A program made the position numbers and the translations under genes. A stretch of 64,000 bases of DNA. Origin: Bathynomus jamesi (lineage: Eukaryota > Arthropoda > Malacostraca > Isopoda > Cirolanidae). The stretch is taken from contig JAJOZX010001738.1 in assembly GCA_023014485.1 (NCBI GenBank), positions 435,001-499,000 of the forward strand, written 5' to 3'. Shown piece after piece: positions 22,872 to 32,951 of the stretch (the first letter of the stretch is position 1; the number at the start of each line of letters is the position of its first letter). The notes beneath the pieces were generated by a model. It saw only the letters and a program-made list of their open reading frames with translations, had not been told where the DNA came from and searched no databases.

Positions 22872-23905
22872 ATGCCTCGAAAGTGTAAAAATCACCCCGA
22901 CAATTTCTGTTACATGTACGGCTCGTTCGCGACAAAATCACAACGGCGTACAATCACGATGGATCTTCGGAAAACTTACCGGTTATATTTCGGCTGTCCA
23001 CTAGGCGAGCAAGATAAGGCGTGGACGTTACACGTTATCTGTACCGCTTATTCGAATGGATTACGTGATTGGTTGAACCAAAGGAAAAGGTCGATGCCGT
23101 TCACTTTACCTATGATATGGAGGGATCCGAGAGACCATCATGGCGATTGTTACTTTTGCAATGTTAACATAATTGGATTCTCCGAGAAGAACAAGCATAA
23201 CATCGTTTATCCAAGCGTAGACTCCGCGATCAGGCCGATCCCTTACGATGACACGATGCCGATTCCGGTACCTCCACAGCATGGACTCGATTCTTTAGAA
23301 GACGAAAGGGAATCCGACGAAGGTGCGATTGGCGGAGATGCGGGACCTTCGGCCAATCTTGACTACACACCTGACGAAGAGCAATCAGAGCCTGAGAAGC
23401 TTAGCCAAAACGAGTAGAATGACCTCATTAGAGACCTAGCCCTCTCCAAAGAGAAATCACAATTTCTCTCCTCAAGACTCAAGCAGAAACACTTATTTGA
23501 GAAGAACGTCCGAGTGTGTTACTATCGAAAACGAAACCATGATTTGGCGACATTCTTTACAGTAGACGGTCCGCTCTGCTATTGCCATGATATCAATGGA
23601 CTTTTCGAGAACTTGTCACAGGTACACACACCATCTGAGTGACGCCTCTTCATTGATTCGTCACAGCGAAGCTTGAAAGCGGTTCTCCCGCATAACGGAA
23701 ACTTAAAGCCGTCCATCCTGATCGCCCACTCCATTCATCTAAAGGAGACGTACGATAACATGAATATACTACTCGAAGCAATCCAATACAGCACTCATCA
23801 ATGGAATATATGGTGATCTCAAAGTCATTGGTATGTTAATGGCCATGCAAGGAGGGTTCACGAAATACTGTTGTTTTTGGGTTGGTGTACATTTCTTTTT
23901 ATGAA
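22872..23905 (+). pseudogene. unknown arthropod multicopy gene remnant, cysteine-rich N-terminus
   Basis: ATG at 22872 opens MPRKCKNHPDNFCYMYGSFA. This is followed by RLYFGCPLGEQDKAW, FTLPMIWRDPRDHHGDCYFC (CxxC) and a Pro/acidic stretch to TAG at 23415-23417. The same frame continues past the stop with NDLIRDLALSKEKSQFLSSR, RVCYYRKRN, CYCHDINGLFENL and, after a TGA near 23639, LFIDSSQRSLKAVLPHNGN. Near 23808 the frame shifts and ends YGDLKVIGMLMAMQGGFTKY. I recognise the pattern as a widespread, unnamed arthropod protein family but cannot assign a function. At least two stops and one frameshift; the C-terminal half is missing. Confidence 0.6.
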
Positions 23906-24189
23906 TACAGTTGTACTTTTACGATAAATTGTGCTGAAATTAACACCAGTCATATTTCGATAACTAGATTTGCTAGAGGAAAACCGAAAACAGATTTGGA
24001 ACCAGTGTACAAAACCGATCTAGAAAGGTGTGTATATCTTTGATGAGAGAAAAAAAATCTATTTTCTTGACCAGTGCCCATCGGACAAAAACGTTCACAA
24101 GTTCCATTCGTCCTTTGGGGATCTAGCCTAGGAGGCGGGGGCACGTACCCCTTAGGCCCGCCCTGGATCCGCCCATGTGTAGGTATAAA

Positions 24190-25085
24190 GATGTGTTTAC
24201 ATTAAGCGGACATATCCGCCGCACCTTGTCCGTGAACAACGGTGGCTCGAACAAAGTTCAATGAATAGTAGCGTTCCCACTATTAATTAGGCGAACAAAA
24301 GGACAATCTAATTTTGTGCGAAGATGGAGGAAGACGATGTATTGGCGCTAGTAACAAGTGCAACGTTAATTGTCATTGGCGATTCCTGTAAAAAGCGAAG
24401 GAAACGTCCAAGGAGGAGATTGCAGACATCAATCAACCAGGGAAGTACTCCGGAGAGGACGTTAGGCAAGAGACGAAGTGCTGGAACTCCCGTTTCTTTT
24501 GTCACTGTCCCCTTTAGCTGATCTTTTTCAGTGTCTCATCTACTCCGTGAACAGTCCAGCATGCTCCCAAACGCACACTTCTCTCTCTATTCCTCACTAC
24601 ACATACATGAATCTTACACACGACACAATCTTTTAAAAATTTATAAAAAAAATGGCATCGTTGAGCATCAGAGACCTTGTTTTCGGTTCTCTCCTTCTTC
24701 TATGGAGGGGTCACTTTTGCGGGGGCTCACCCTTGGTCCCTTCCTTCCTACATAAAAAAAAATTTAATTCAGCAATGAACGATTTAAAATTGCAAGGCAG
24801 GTTTGGGTTAAAAATTTACAAATTAACACTATCAGGACAGATAACCTTTTAAAACAGGTTACTTCACAGTAATCCACGTCAAACTGAGCCTCTTTCAGAG
24901 AACCACATGCTAGCAGCGGGATGTTGCGCATGCGCAGAGAAAGATTCCTATGAACAAGTTCAGCGTTCTCCCTTTGAATGGATCTCACCGGACATTGTCT
25001 GCCGACATGATTTCTGTTCACTGCAGGCAGACAATACAAATGTCCGCCACACTTTGTCCACGGACGAGGTCCGGCTAATGTAAAA
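24190..25085. mobile_element. DNA-transposon derivative, possibly PIF/Harbinger-like
   Basis: Imperfect terminal inverted repeats. Left TTTACATTAAGCGGACATAT (about 24196), right complemented TTTACATTAGCCGGACCTCG (ends about 25084); then CTTGTCCGTGAAC on the left and TCGTCCGTGGACA on the right. Internally, 24324-24521 encodes MEEDDVLALVTSATLIVIGD and a basic KKRRKRPRRR stretch. That start resembles Harbinger-type nuclease N-termini, but nothing catalytic remains. Superfamily is tentative. Confidence 0.45.
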
Positions 25086-25619
25086 AGATACGACTTGTAA
25101 CGACAAAGAGGTAGGTTTAAATTAAATCGAAATGCTGAAGAAATTAAACGAGGTCAAGAGAATTAATTAACTAGCCTGAAAAATGCGTCCTGCAAAACGG
25201 CAAAATCGTTTTTACATTATATGCGGAATAATAAATAGTTTCAGGGATTATTCTTGTGAAAATGCCTGCGCTAAAAGCACCACCAGTTTTTAAAATGATG
25301 GTGAATCAAAATTTTTATCACGTAATTTCAAAGTATAAAATTTACTTCTATAAAATTATGTATTAAATTTAAAATTATTAAATTAGAATTTAGAACTGAA
25401 TTTGAATTATGTAATCAAAGTTAGTGTTGGGGTTATAAATACAAATTCTGATCGAAATTGCTATATCAGGAGTCAAAAGAATAACAATAAAAATAGTTAG
25501 TTCGGCTAAAACTCACTGTACACTTGTAAAGATTACAAAATAGCGATCCGGACCTTCTCTTCTGAATTCAGTCCGGTGTGGACAGGTCCGTCCAGCTGTC
25601 TCATTTATTTATTATCTCC
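25085..25619. other. AT-rich DNA without recognised feature
   Basis: No coding frame or repeat family recognised. Confidence 0.35.
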
Positions 25620-26437
25620 CCTAGGTAGGATAGGAGAGTGGTCCGAAAAATGGCAAATGCCGTTTAACTTGGGTAAATGCAAGGTGATGCACATTGGCTA
25701 CGCCACTCCCAAGTCGGACTACTCGATGTTGGGGAGTAATATCGAGGCGACTGATTTGGAAAAGGACTTGGGTGTGCTAATTAGCAGCGACCTTAAGTTT
25801 ACCAAACAGTGCGTAGAGGTGGAAAAGAGAGCCCAGAAGCTGTTGGGTTATATCAGGAGGCAATTTCAGTTTCGGAACAAGGAGATTGTGCTCTCTCTGT
25901 ACAATTCCCTGGTTCGGTCGCATCTGGAGTCTGCTGTGCAGTTCTGGCCGCCCACCTCAGGAAAGATATTGAAAGGCTGGAGCGAGTGCAGGCGAGGGCC
26001 ACAAAGTTAATCCCTTCCGTTAGGCATATGGGCTACAATCGACGGTTACGCGCCCTGAACTTGTTTTCGCTGGAAACTCGGAGGCTGCGCGGTCAACTCA
26101 TCGAGGTTTTCAAGCTCTTACGCGGGTTCAACAATGTCGATTTTAGAAGCATGTTTAGTTTAAATGATAACCCAACTCGCAACAATGGTTGGAAGTTGGA
26201 TTTGAAAAGGTTTAGGACTAGTGTGTGTGGGAATTACTTTACGTATAAGATATGTGACACGTGGAACAGGTTACCTTCAGAAGTTGTGAACAGTTCCTCT
26301 GTGGATCACTTCAAGAAAAGGCTAGACCAAATCTTGTACACTATTTGAGGGAGTAGACAATTTTCTCTGGCACCCGTTGCCATTGGTACCTCCTCGGTAT
26401 GGGCCGCAAGGCCTTTTGAGGTACTTCTTTTCCTTGT

Positions 26438-26440
<3 letters not shown>
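25620..26440 (+). mobile_element. LINE family G, copy A (3' end only)
   Basis: 5'-truncated copy of the non-LTR element repeated five times in this window (called family G here). Starts at CCTAGGTAGGATAGGAGAG, the RT thumb region. Reads EWSEKWQMPFNLGKCKVMHI and KDLGVLISSDLKFTKQCVEV, shifts frame near 25955, and finishes RFRTSVCGNYFTYKICDTWN and a TGA at about 26348. About 90 bp of 3' UTR ends CTTTTCCTTGTAAC directly against (TC)n. Confidence 0.9.

Positions 26441-26521
<81 letters not shown>
26441..26521. repeat. (TC)n tract at LINE 3' end
   Basis: Eighty bases of pure TC directly after the LINE end, in the sense orientation of the element. Confidence 0.98.
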
Positions 26522-26522
<1 letters not shown>

Positions 26523-26529
26523 ATAAGTT

Positions 26530-27198
26530 ATTTTAGAGATTATCTAATATCGTTCACCGATGTTTTCTCTTGAATTGTGTCAACAACAACCACGAGAAAG
26601 TTTTGAATAAAGTATCGTTTTATCCTACAGATAATGAGAGAATGCTAGAAACAATAATATCTCGGATTCTGTTTTCATTTTTTGATCTTGTTTACAGTGC
26701 GTTTAATGGGAACGGAAACGCAATTTCTTCATACACGAACGCGGATTGGGACTGTGCAGAGGAGCTATTTTTTTTAAAACAAAATTTAAATGAAATATTA
26801 CAGATTGTGGCACGTGGCATTCGGGTGAACAATCATAAACGATTAGTAGTTTTGCGATTGTTTAACCTCCTTCGTAACGGCGAGGGTCAAGCGACAGAGG
26901 AGTCCTATAACTTTATGTAGAATCCCAACCACGGGTCGATACATCATCCGGAGACGGAGGACGGTCATCCATCCAACTACTACTACCCAGATCCAACGTC
27001 GTTTAACTTTGCTGATTTAAGGGTGATGCGACATGGCCACGAGATAACCCGAACAATCCAGGCACGTCGCCGGGTCTATAATAATCATATAGAGGGTCAA
27101 TTCATAGATGTCAAGGGGCAGGATAATCTGTTTACGGGCTTCGAATCAGATTTACCAAATTTTATTAAGAAAAGTGTAAATTTTTATACAAACTTACA
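26530..27198 (+). pseudogene. unidentified ORF, one internal stop
   Basis: A frame of about 220 codons, open from about 26536, interrupted only by TAG at 26918-26920 and ending TAA at about 27196. Blocks include YPTDNERMLETIISRILFSF, NADWDCAEELFFLKQNLNE, HKRLVVLRLFNLLRNG and, after the stop, NFADLRVMRHGHEITRTI and GQFIDVKGQDNLFTGFESD. No ATG at the expected start. No membrane span or repeat. It matches no transposon protein I know. A minus-strand frame ends about 100 bp downstream, giving a compact convergent pair. Candidate host exon or endogenised viral gene; not identified. Confidence 0.5.
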
Positions 27199-27299
27199 AT
27201 AATTAAATGTTTGTATAAATCTTTTGCATTTAAAAAATCGAAAAAATAAATTTCTTCTTTCTGTTAAAAATACAAAGAGAAAATTTATACCTAAACAAT

Positions 27300-27480
27300 T
27301 TATATAATACCGTTGGCGGTACTCAGAAAGTCGAGCACGTTACGTACAATAACTACCGATACCGCCACGAGGTTGCAGCACCAATGCGGCGCCAGATTCA
27401 AAATAATGTTTATGCCAATTTCTTGCGAGAGTGTGAGACCGTATTTTTCCCTCAACGTTAGGTACAAGTGTAGATCGATA
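27300..27480 (-). pseudogene. unidentified ORF fragment, convergent with previous
   Basis: Minus-strand C-terminal fragment of about 60 residues beginning NIDLHLYLTLREKYGLTLSQ, passing APHWCCNLVAVSVVIVRNVL and ending at TAA (27300-27302). The hydrophobic segment LVAVSVVIVRNVLDFL could be a membrane span. Upstream (27481-27515) the frame runs into a GA-rich tract, so the gene is cut there. Non-repetitive codon content and a natural stop argue for a once-real gene. Identity unknown. Confidence 0.45.
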
Positions 27481-27763
27481 TTCAAGGAGAGAGAGAGAGA
27501 GAAAGAGAGAAAATGTAAGTAAATTTGAATAAGACGAATTATAAACCACAACCATAAACCATTCAGCTTTAGTTTTGATGATAGTTATTTGACTTCGGGG
27601 GGTGGGGGCAGTAAATGAATTTGGGGAGCAGTGCCCCACACTTCCCCCCACCGTGGCGACGGGCCTGGAATAATCGTAAATACAATTAGAAGAGACTTCT
27701 GCATGTTTCCATCAGTCGCTTTCTTACAAATCACAGATCGAAAATCTCTCTTTCTAGAGAGAG

Positions 27764-29407
27764 TTACAAGGAGTTACGAGGAAAAGAAGTACCTCAAAAG
27801 GCCTTGCGGCCCATACCGAGGAGGTACCAATGGCAACGGGTGCCAGGGAAAATTTTCTACACACTCAAATAGTGTGCAAGATTTGGTCTAACCTTTATTT
27901 CAAGTGATCTACAGAGGAACTGTTCACAACTTCTGAAGGTAACCTGTTCCACGTGTCACATATTATCTTATACGTAAAGTAATTTCCACACATACTAGTC
28001 CTAAACCGTTTCAAATCCAACTTCCAACCATTCTTGCGAGTTGGGTTATCATTTAAACTAAACATGCTTCTAAAATCGACATCGTTGAACCCGCGTAAGA
28101 ACTTGAAAACCTCGATGAGTTGACCGCGCAGCCTCCGAGTTTCCAGCGAAAACAAGTTCAGGGCGCGTAACCGTCGATTGTAGCCCATATGCCTAACGGA
28201 AGGGATTAACTTTGTGGCCCTCGACTGCACTCGCTCCAGCCTCTCAATATCTTTCCTGAGGGTGGGCGACCGGAACTGCACAGCATACTCCAGGTGCGGC
28301 CGAACCAGGGAATTGTACAGAGGGAGCACAATCTCCTTGTTCCGATACTGAAATTGCCTCATGATATAACCCAACAGCTTCTAGGCTTTCTTTTCCACCT
28401 CTACGCACTGTTTGGTAAACTTAAGGTCGCTGCTAATTAGCACACCCAAGTCCTTTTCCAAATCAGTCGCCTCGATATTAATCCCCAACATCGAGTGCTC
28501 CGACTTGGGATTGGCGTAGCCAACGTGCATCACCTTGCATTTACCCAAGTTAAACGGCATTTGCCATTTTTCGGACCACTCTCCTATCCTACCTAGGTCC
28601 GCACGCAGTTGCTCGATCGCCTCCGGCGTCCCAACATTGGCCCCAAGCTTTGTGTCATCAGCGAATTTGGCGATCCGACTGACGATGCCACCGTCGATAT
28701 CATTTATGTAAAGGATAAACAACAGTGGCCCCAAAACTGAACCCTGAGGAACCCCGCTAGTAACCGAGGCCCAACCCGAACTAGCCCCTTTAATTACAAC
28801 CCTCTGCCGCCTATTCTTCAGCCAGTTTTCAATCCACCTACCCTACCTACTTCCCCACCAATACCCAGCGCGCGCACTTTAGCCATTAGCCGGCGGTGAG
28901 GTACCTTATCAAAGGCTTTCTCAAAGTCGAGATAAAGTATATCAATCGCCCTACTCTTATCATACTCACTCAACATGACGTGGAAAAACTCGAGCAAGTT
29001 GATGAGACACGACCTATGCCGTCTAAACCCATGGTGGGAGTCCCCAAGCAGCTTGTAGGAATCCAAATGGTCAACGATCCTATCCGCTATTATCCCCTCT
29101 AATAATTTACCTACAAGTGAAGTGAGACTAATGGGACGGTAGTTCCCTGGACTTTCGTGATCCCCTTTCTTAAAGATAGGGGTCACGTTGGCTTCCCTCC
29201 AGTCGCCAGGCACCTGGCCCGTCTCCAACGATTTGTTGAAGACTGTAGCCAGGTGGGGAGCCACCTGGTCGCGCTTCTCCCGCAACACTCTGGGGAGAAA
29301 CTGGTCTGTCCCAGGAGCCTTAAACGCGCTCAATTTGTCTATTCTATCGACAACGACTGTCGTGGTACATCGAACACTATCCAGGCCAGCACCTTCGTGC
29401 ATGACAC

Positions 29408-29410
<3 letters not shown>
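27764..29410 (-). mobile_element. LINE family G, copy B (RT plus 3' end)
   Basis: Minus-strand copy with the RT core in fragments. 28818-29400 encodes KAPGTDQFLPRVL, SPGNYRPISLTSLVGKLLE and ILYLDFEKAFDKVPHRRL (motif A). Next 28381-28734 encodes GPLLFILYINDIDGG and AKFADDTKLGANVG (motif C), ended by TAG at 28381. Then 27895-28374 covers the thumb. A short insertion near 28845 breaks motif B's frame. The 3' end is GTTACAAGGAGTTACGAGGA on the plus strand next to a short GA run; the 5' end meets (GA)n at 29411. More diverged than copies C-E. Confidence 0.88.

Positions 29411-29473
<63 letters not shown>
29411..29473. repeat. (GA)n tract at 5' side of LINE copy B
   Basis: Sixty-three bases of GA between the truncated 5' end of copy B and a SINE fragment. 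Confidence 0.97.
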
Positions 29474-29475
<2 letters not shown>

Positions 29476-29698
29476 GATGACGGCAGGCGGCGCGCAGCAA
29501 AACCCAGCTGTTTATCATTCCACAAAATAAAAACAAATTGGTTGTATATAAATGGGTACTCTGGGTAGCCTATTGGTTAAGACGCTGGGCTGTTGGTGGA
29601 TCTTCGTTCGGATTCCACGTTAAACTGTAAGTCTAAGGTGGAGTAACAAACTTGACCTTGGTCAGAATGAACAATTCGGACGGAAGCAAAAGCAAGGG

Positions 29699-29702
<4 letters not shown>
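29474..29702 (+). mobile_element. tRNA-derived dimeric SINE, 5' part missing
   Basis: 29474-29560 is the 3' part of module 1 (GACGGCAGGCGGCGCGCAGC, CAAAACCCAGCTGTTTATCA, ATTGGTTG). 29561-29702 is module 2: TAGCCTATTGGTTAAGACG (box A-like), TTCGGATTCCACG (box B-like), then CTAAGGTGGAGTAACAAACT and AACAATTCGGACGGAAGCAA. Complete heads are seen in the copy at 60134. Ends in (AT)n. Confidence 0.72.

Positions 29703-29751
<49 letters not shown>
29703..29751. repeat. (AT)n between inverted SINEs
   Basis: Pure AT dinucleotides separating two oppositely oriented SINE copies. Confidence 0.97.
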
Positions 29752-29752
<1 letters not shown>

Positions 29753-29925
29753 CTGTAGGTCAAAGGTGGAGAATAAACAATTCGGGTTTTGCTTCCGCCC
29801 GAATTGTTTATTCTCCACCTTTGACCTACAGTTTAACGTGGAATCCGAACCACGCCCCATCAGCAGCAGCCCAGCGTCTCAACCACTCGGCTACCAAGGT
29901 ACCCATTTATCTACAAACCAAAATT
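29752..29925 (-). mobile_element. inverted SINE module 2 with 80-bp palindrome
   Basis: The minus-strand partner of the preceding SINE; the box A complement is near 29878-29900. Its first 80 bases (29752-29831) form a palindrome: AACTGTAGGTCAAAGGTGGA at the left returns as the complement at the right around TTTTGCTTCC. The (AT)n at 29929-29995 follows, with small ATAAT breaks. Confidence 0.68.
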
Positions 29926-29926
29926 T

Positions 29927-29995
<69 letters not shown>

Positions 29996-30195
29996 ATCTA
30001 AAGATGCAAATTGGAAGCAAAGAGACTCAAACAAGGAAAGATGTATGCGAAATTGGGATGGGCTTACAACAATCGTTCAACCACAAGACAAACGAAGAGG
30101 AAAACAAGGTAGCACAATATATAAAAAATAACCTAAATATTTCTACACCTTCGCGAAAAGGAAAAGGAAATGTAAATAAAGGGTTTGCCCGTTAA
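29926..30195. other. (AT)n then short A-rich unique DNA
   Basis: 29929-29995 is a microsatellite. 29996-30195 contains no recognised family; its reading frames are mostly Lys/Asn-rich and unsupported. Confidence 0.4.
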
Positions 30196-30677
30196 AGGTT
30201 GGCGTAAACGGATACACAAATAACAAAATGAGCGAACTGCTTAGGAAAATACGTTCAGCGTAGCCATGTGGCGACCCCACCGCCCGCTGAAAAGTGAAGC
30301 TAGCTCCGCCATCTTGTGCGATACAGTAGGGGAAGGACTGGGTTGGTGGCCCATCCTTCCCTCTTTGTCCCCACGATTGGCAACAATAGCCTCGGTCGTG
30401 GCCCCGTGGGCGCCGCGCCTGCCCGGGTCGCCCACATAACTGCAGGCAGGTACGTATGGGTGTGTGGAATGTAAGGGAAATAAATGATGAACAGAAGTGG
30501 TGGAAGGGTGAAAGCTTTGATGTTTTGGGATTGTTTGAAAGAAAGATGAAAGAAGGGGGAGTGTGAATGCAAGTGGGGTGGGATTGTAAAGCGTGTGAGG
30601 ACGGGTGTGAGCGAGAAGGTGAGAAAAGGTGTGAATCTGCTGATGAATGATGTATGGTATGAAGCGATGAGAGATTT

Positions 30678-30734
<57 letters not shown>

Positions 30735-30850
30735 TTCAAGTTTGCGAGAGTGAAAGTGGCGACAATGGTTAAATATGCACCATGTGATGATAAATGTGAG
30801 AATCTCTGAAGAGATGCAGAGAGAGTATAGCCAAGCAACTGTACCTAGTC
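30196..30850 (+). pseudogene. LINE 5' region with APE endonuclease fragment
   Basis: 30240-30450 is GC-rich 5' sequence. From about 30459 the plus strand reads VWNVREINDEQKWWKGESFD then VLGLFERKMKE, the start of an apurinic-type endonuclease (WNVR, DVLGL). After a (GT)n insertion at 30681-30731 it resumes KFKFARVKVATMVKYAPCDD, a later endonuclease block. A different LINE from family G. Frames are broken and no RT follows in the same family. Confidence 0.6.
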
Positions 30851-30859
30851 CGGAGAAAA

Positions 30860-31800
30860 TCACTCGATACGGAACATATCCCACTCCCAGTAAAAAATAC
30901 GAACATCGTTCCCTTATCCAAAGGAGGTAACGGAGCAATGCCGAAGAATTATCGAATTATTACCCAGTAGCACTGGCTAATAAAGTATTTTGAACGAGTA
31001 ATTCGAAACAAAATTACTATCCACAAGAAAAAATTATTCGCTCCGAATGAACGTGACTTCAGGGCTGAAAGATCATGATGATGCCTATCACACTTATTAG
31101 ACTACCGAGAGAAAATACTGCAAACGTTGCGTCATACTCAATACATAGATTCACAATATAATAATTCTGTTAAAGCCTTCGATAAATGTAATCATGGGAT
31201 TAGAGCACACAAACTTAAAAAAACAGAAATTACTGGAAAGCTGAAGCGATGAGTTTAATTTTTTAACCTAAGTGTGCAAGGAGTATTAGTAAATGGAGTT
31301 AAATCTAAAGTCTCAGAAGTCGCCAGCTCTGTCTCAAGAGGTATAGTATTAGCTCCCAAGCCGCTTTTAATAATGATTGCCGACGTACATTCGATATTAA
31401 AAATAATGTCCTATCGTGCTTTATGGACGACACAAAGATATGCGAGGAAATTTTGAATGAACGTGACGCAGAAAAACTACAAAATGACACTGAAACATCA
31501 TTCAGGTGGGCGGAAGACGACAACATGTAGTTCAACGAAGCAAAACTGCAGCTCATAAGATATGCAGGGATCTTGATAATAAAAACGTCATCGTATACAG
31601 AATTCAAAGAACGCTACAACATTAAAATTACAACAGCTAGAAAAATAACAGGAATTATCTGGAAGAACTTCCACAGCAGAAAAGCGAACATCATGATGTG
31701 CTTATATTATTGGAATATTATGCGAGTTTCGTCCCACCAATAATTGAATATTTCTCAGTATTCACGAGCTTGTACAGACATAGAAACCATAAAAAAGGCT
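30860..31800 (+). pseudogene. old LINE reverse transcriptase remnant
   Basis: Decayed RT in shifting frames. 31274-31456 includes VLVNGVKSKVSEVASSVSRG (motif B region, normally GVPQG). Then a shifted frame has VLSCFMDDTKICEEI-like motif C (about 31408-31455) and NERDAEKLQNDTETSFRWAE (about 31458-31517). Later, TARKITGIIWKNFHSRKAN. The copy stops before (GA)n at 31874. Clade not assigned. Confidence 0.65.
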
Positions 31801-31869
31801 TTTATATCTAAGACATACCTACATATTTTCCACATGTATATTATTTTGAAATTGTTCTCCTTATTTAGT

Positions 31870-31873
<4 letters not shown>

Positions 31874-31963
<90 letters not shown>
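31874..31963. repeat. (GA)n at 3' end of LINE copy C
   Basis: Ninety bases of GA. On the minus strand it is the (TC)n tail that follows the CTTGTAACTC terminus of copy C. Confidence 0.98.
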
Positions 31964-31965
<2 letters not shown>

Positions 31966-32874
31966 ACAAGGAGTTACAAGGAAAAGAAGTACCTCAAAAG
32001 GCCTTGCGGCCCATACCGAGGAGGTACCAATGGCAACGGGTGCCACGGAAAATTTTCTACACACTCAAATAGTGTGCAAAATTTGGTCTAACCTTTTCTT
32101 GAACTGATCCACAGAGGAACTGTTCACAACTTCCGAAGGTAACCTGTTCCATGTGTCACAGATCTTATACGTAACGTAATTCCCACACACACTAGTCCTA
32201 AACCGTTTCAAATCCAACTTCCAACCATTGTTGCGAGTTGGGTTATCATTTAAACTAAACATACTTCTAAAATCGACATCGTTGAACCCTCGCAAGAGCT
32301 TGAAAACCTCGATCAGTTGACCGCGCAGCCTCCGAGTTTCAAGCGAAAACAAGTTCAGGGCGCGCAACCGTCGATTGTAGCCCATATGCCTAACGGAAGG
32401 GATTAACTTTGTGGCCCTCGCCTGCACTCGCTCCAGCCTCTCAATATCTTTCCTGAGGGTGGGCGACCAGAACTGCACAGCATACTCCAGGTACGGCCGA
32501 ACAAGGGAATTGTACAGTGAGAGCACAATCTCCTTGTTCCGAAACTGAAATTGCCTCCTGATATAACCCAATAGTTTCTGGGCTTTCTTTTCCACCTCTA
32601 CACACTGTTTCGTAAACTTAAGGTCGCTGCTAATTAGCACACCCAAGTCCTTTTCTAAATCAGTCACCTCGATATTACTGCCCAACATCGAGTAGTCCGA
32701 CTTGGGATTGGCGTAGCCAATGTGCATCACTTTGCATTTACCCAAGTTAAACGGCATTTGCCATTTTTCGGACCACTCTCCTATCCTACCTAGGTCCGCA
32801 CGCAGTTCCTCGATCGCTTCGGGCGTCCCAACATTGGCCCCAAGCTTGGTGTCATCAGCGAATTTGGCGATCCG

Positions 32875-32879
<5 letters not shown>
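31964..32879 (-). mobile_element. LINE family G, copy C (3' end)
   Basis: Minus-strand copy bounded by (GA)n on both sides. 3' terminus GTTACAAGGAGTTACAAGGA (plus strand, two units of a 10-mer). The open stretch 32065-32757 (230 codons) covers the RT thumb and C-terminus (MPFNLGKCKVMHIGYANPKS through RLDQILHTI) without a break. Truncated at its 5' side at the RT connection, and nearly identical to copies D and E. Confidence 0.92.

Positions 32880-32949
<70 letters not shown>
32880..32949. repeat. (GA)n between LINE copies C and D
   Basis: Seventy bases of GA with one AAG interruption. It is at once the 5' flank of copy C and the 3' tail of copy D. Confidence 0.98.

Positions 32950-32951
<2 letters not shown>

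Larger units (their letters stand above)
19755..24175. mobile_element. hAT-like terminal pair framing nested elements and a gene remnant
   Basis: Left AGAGGCGGATCCAGGGAGGG at 19755; right end, complemented, TGGGCGGATCCAGGGCGGGC (about 24157-24175). Just inside, both ends have CTAGG plus G-rich runs. A second inverted similarity, TTCCAAATCTGTTTTTGG at 20391 and its counterpart at 23975-24000, supports one framed unit. Flanks share TGTAG but no exact 8-bp duplication is seen. Inside lie mariners at 20544 and 21930 and the unknown gene remnant at 22872. Confidence 0.5.

Noticed and set aside
19755..24175. Exact 8-bp target duplication of the framed unit
   Set aside because: Only TGTAG is shared between flanks; no full 8-bp match could be shown.
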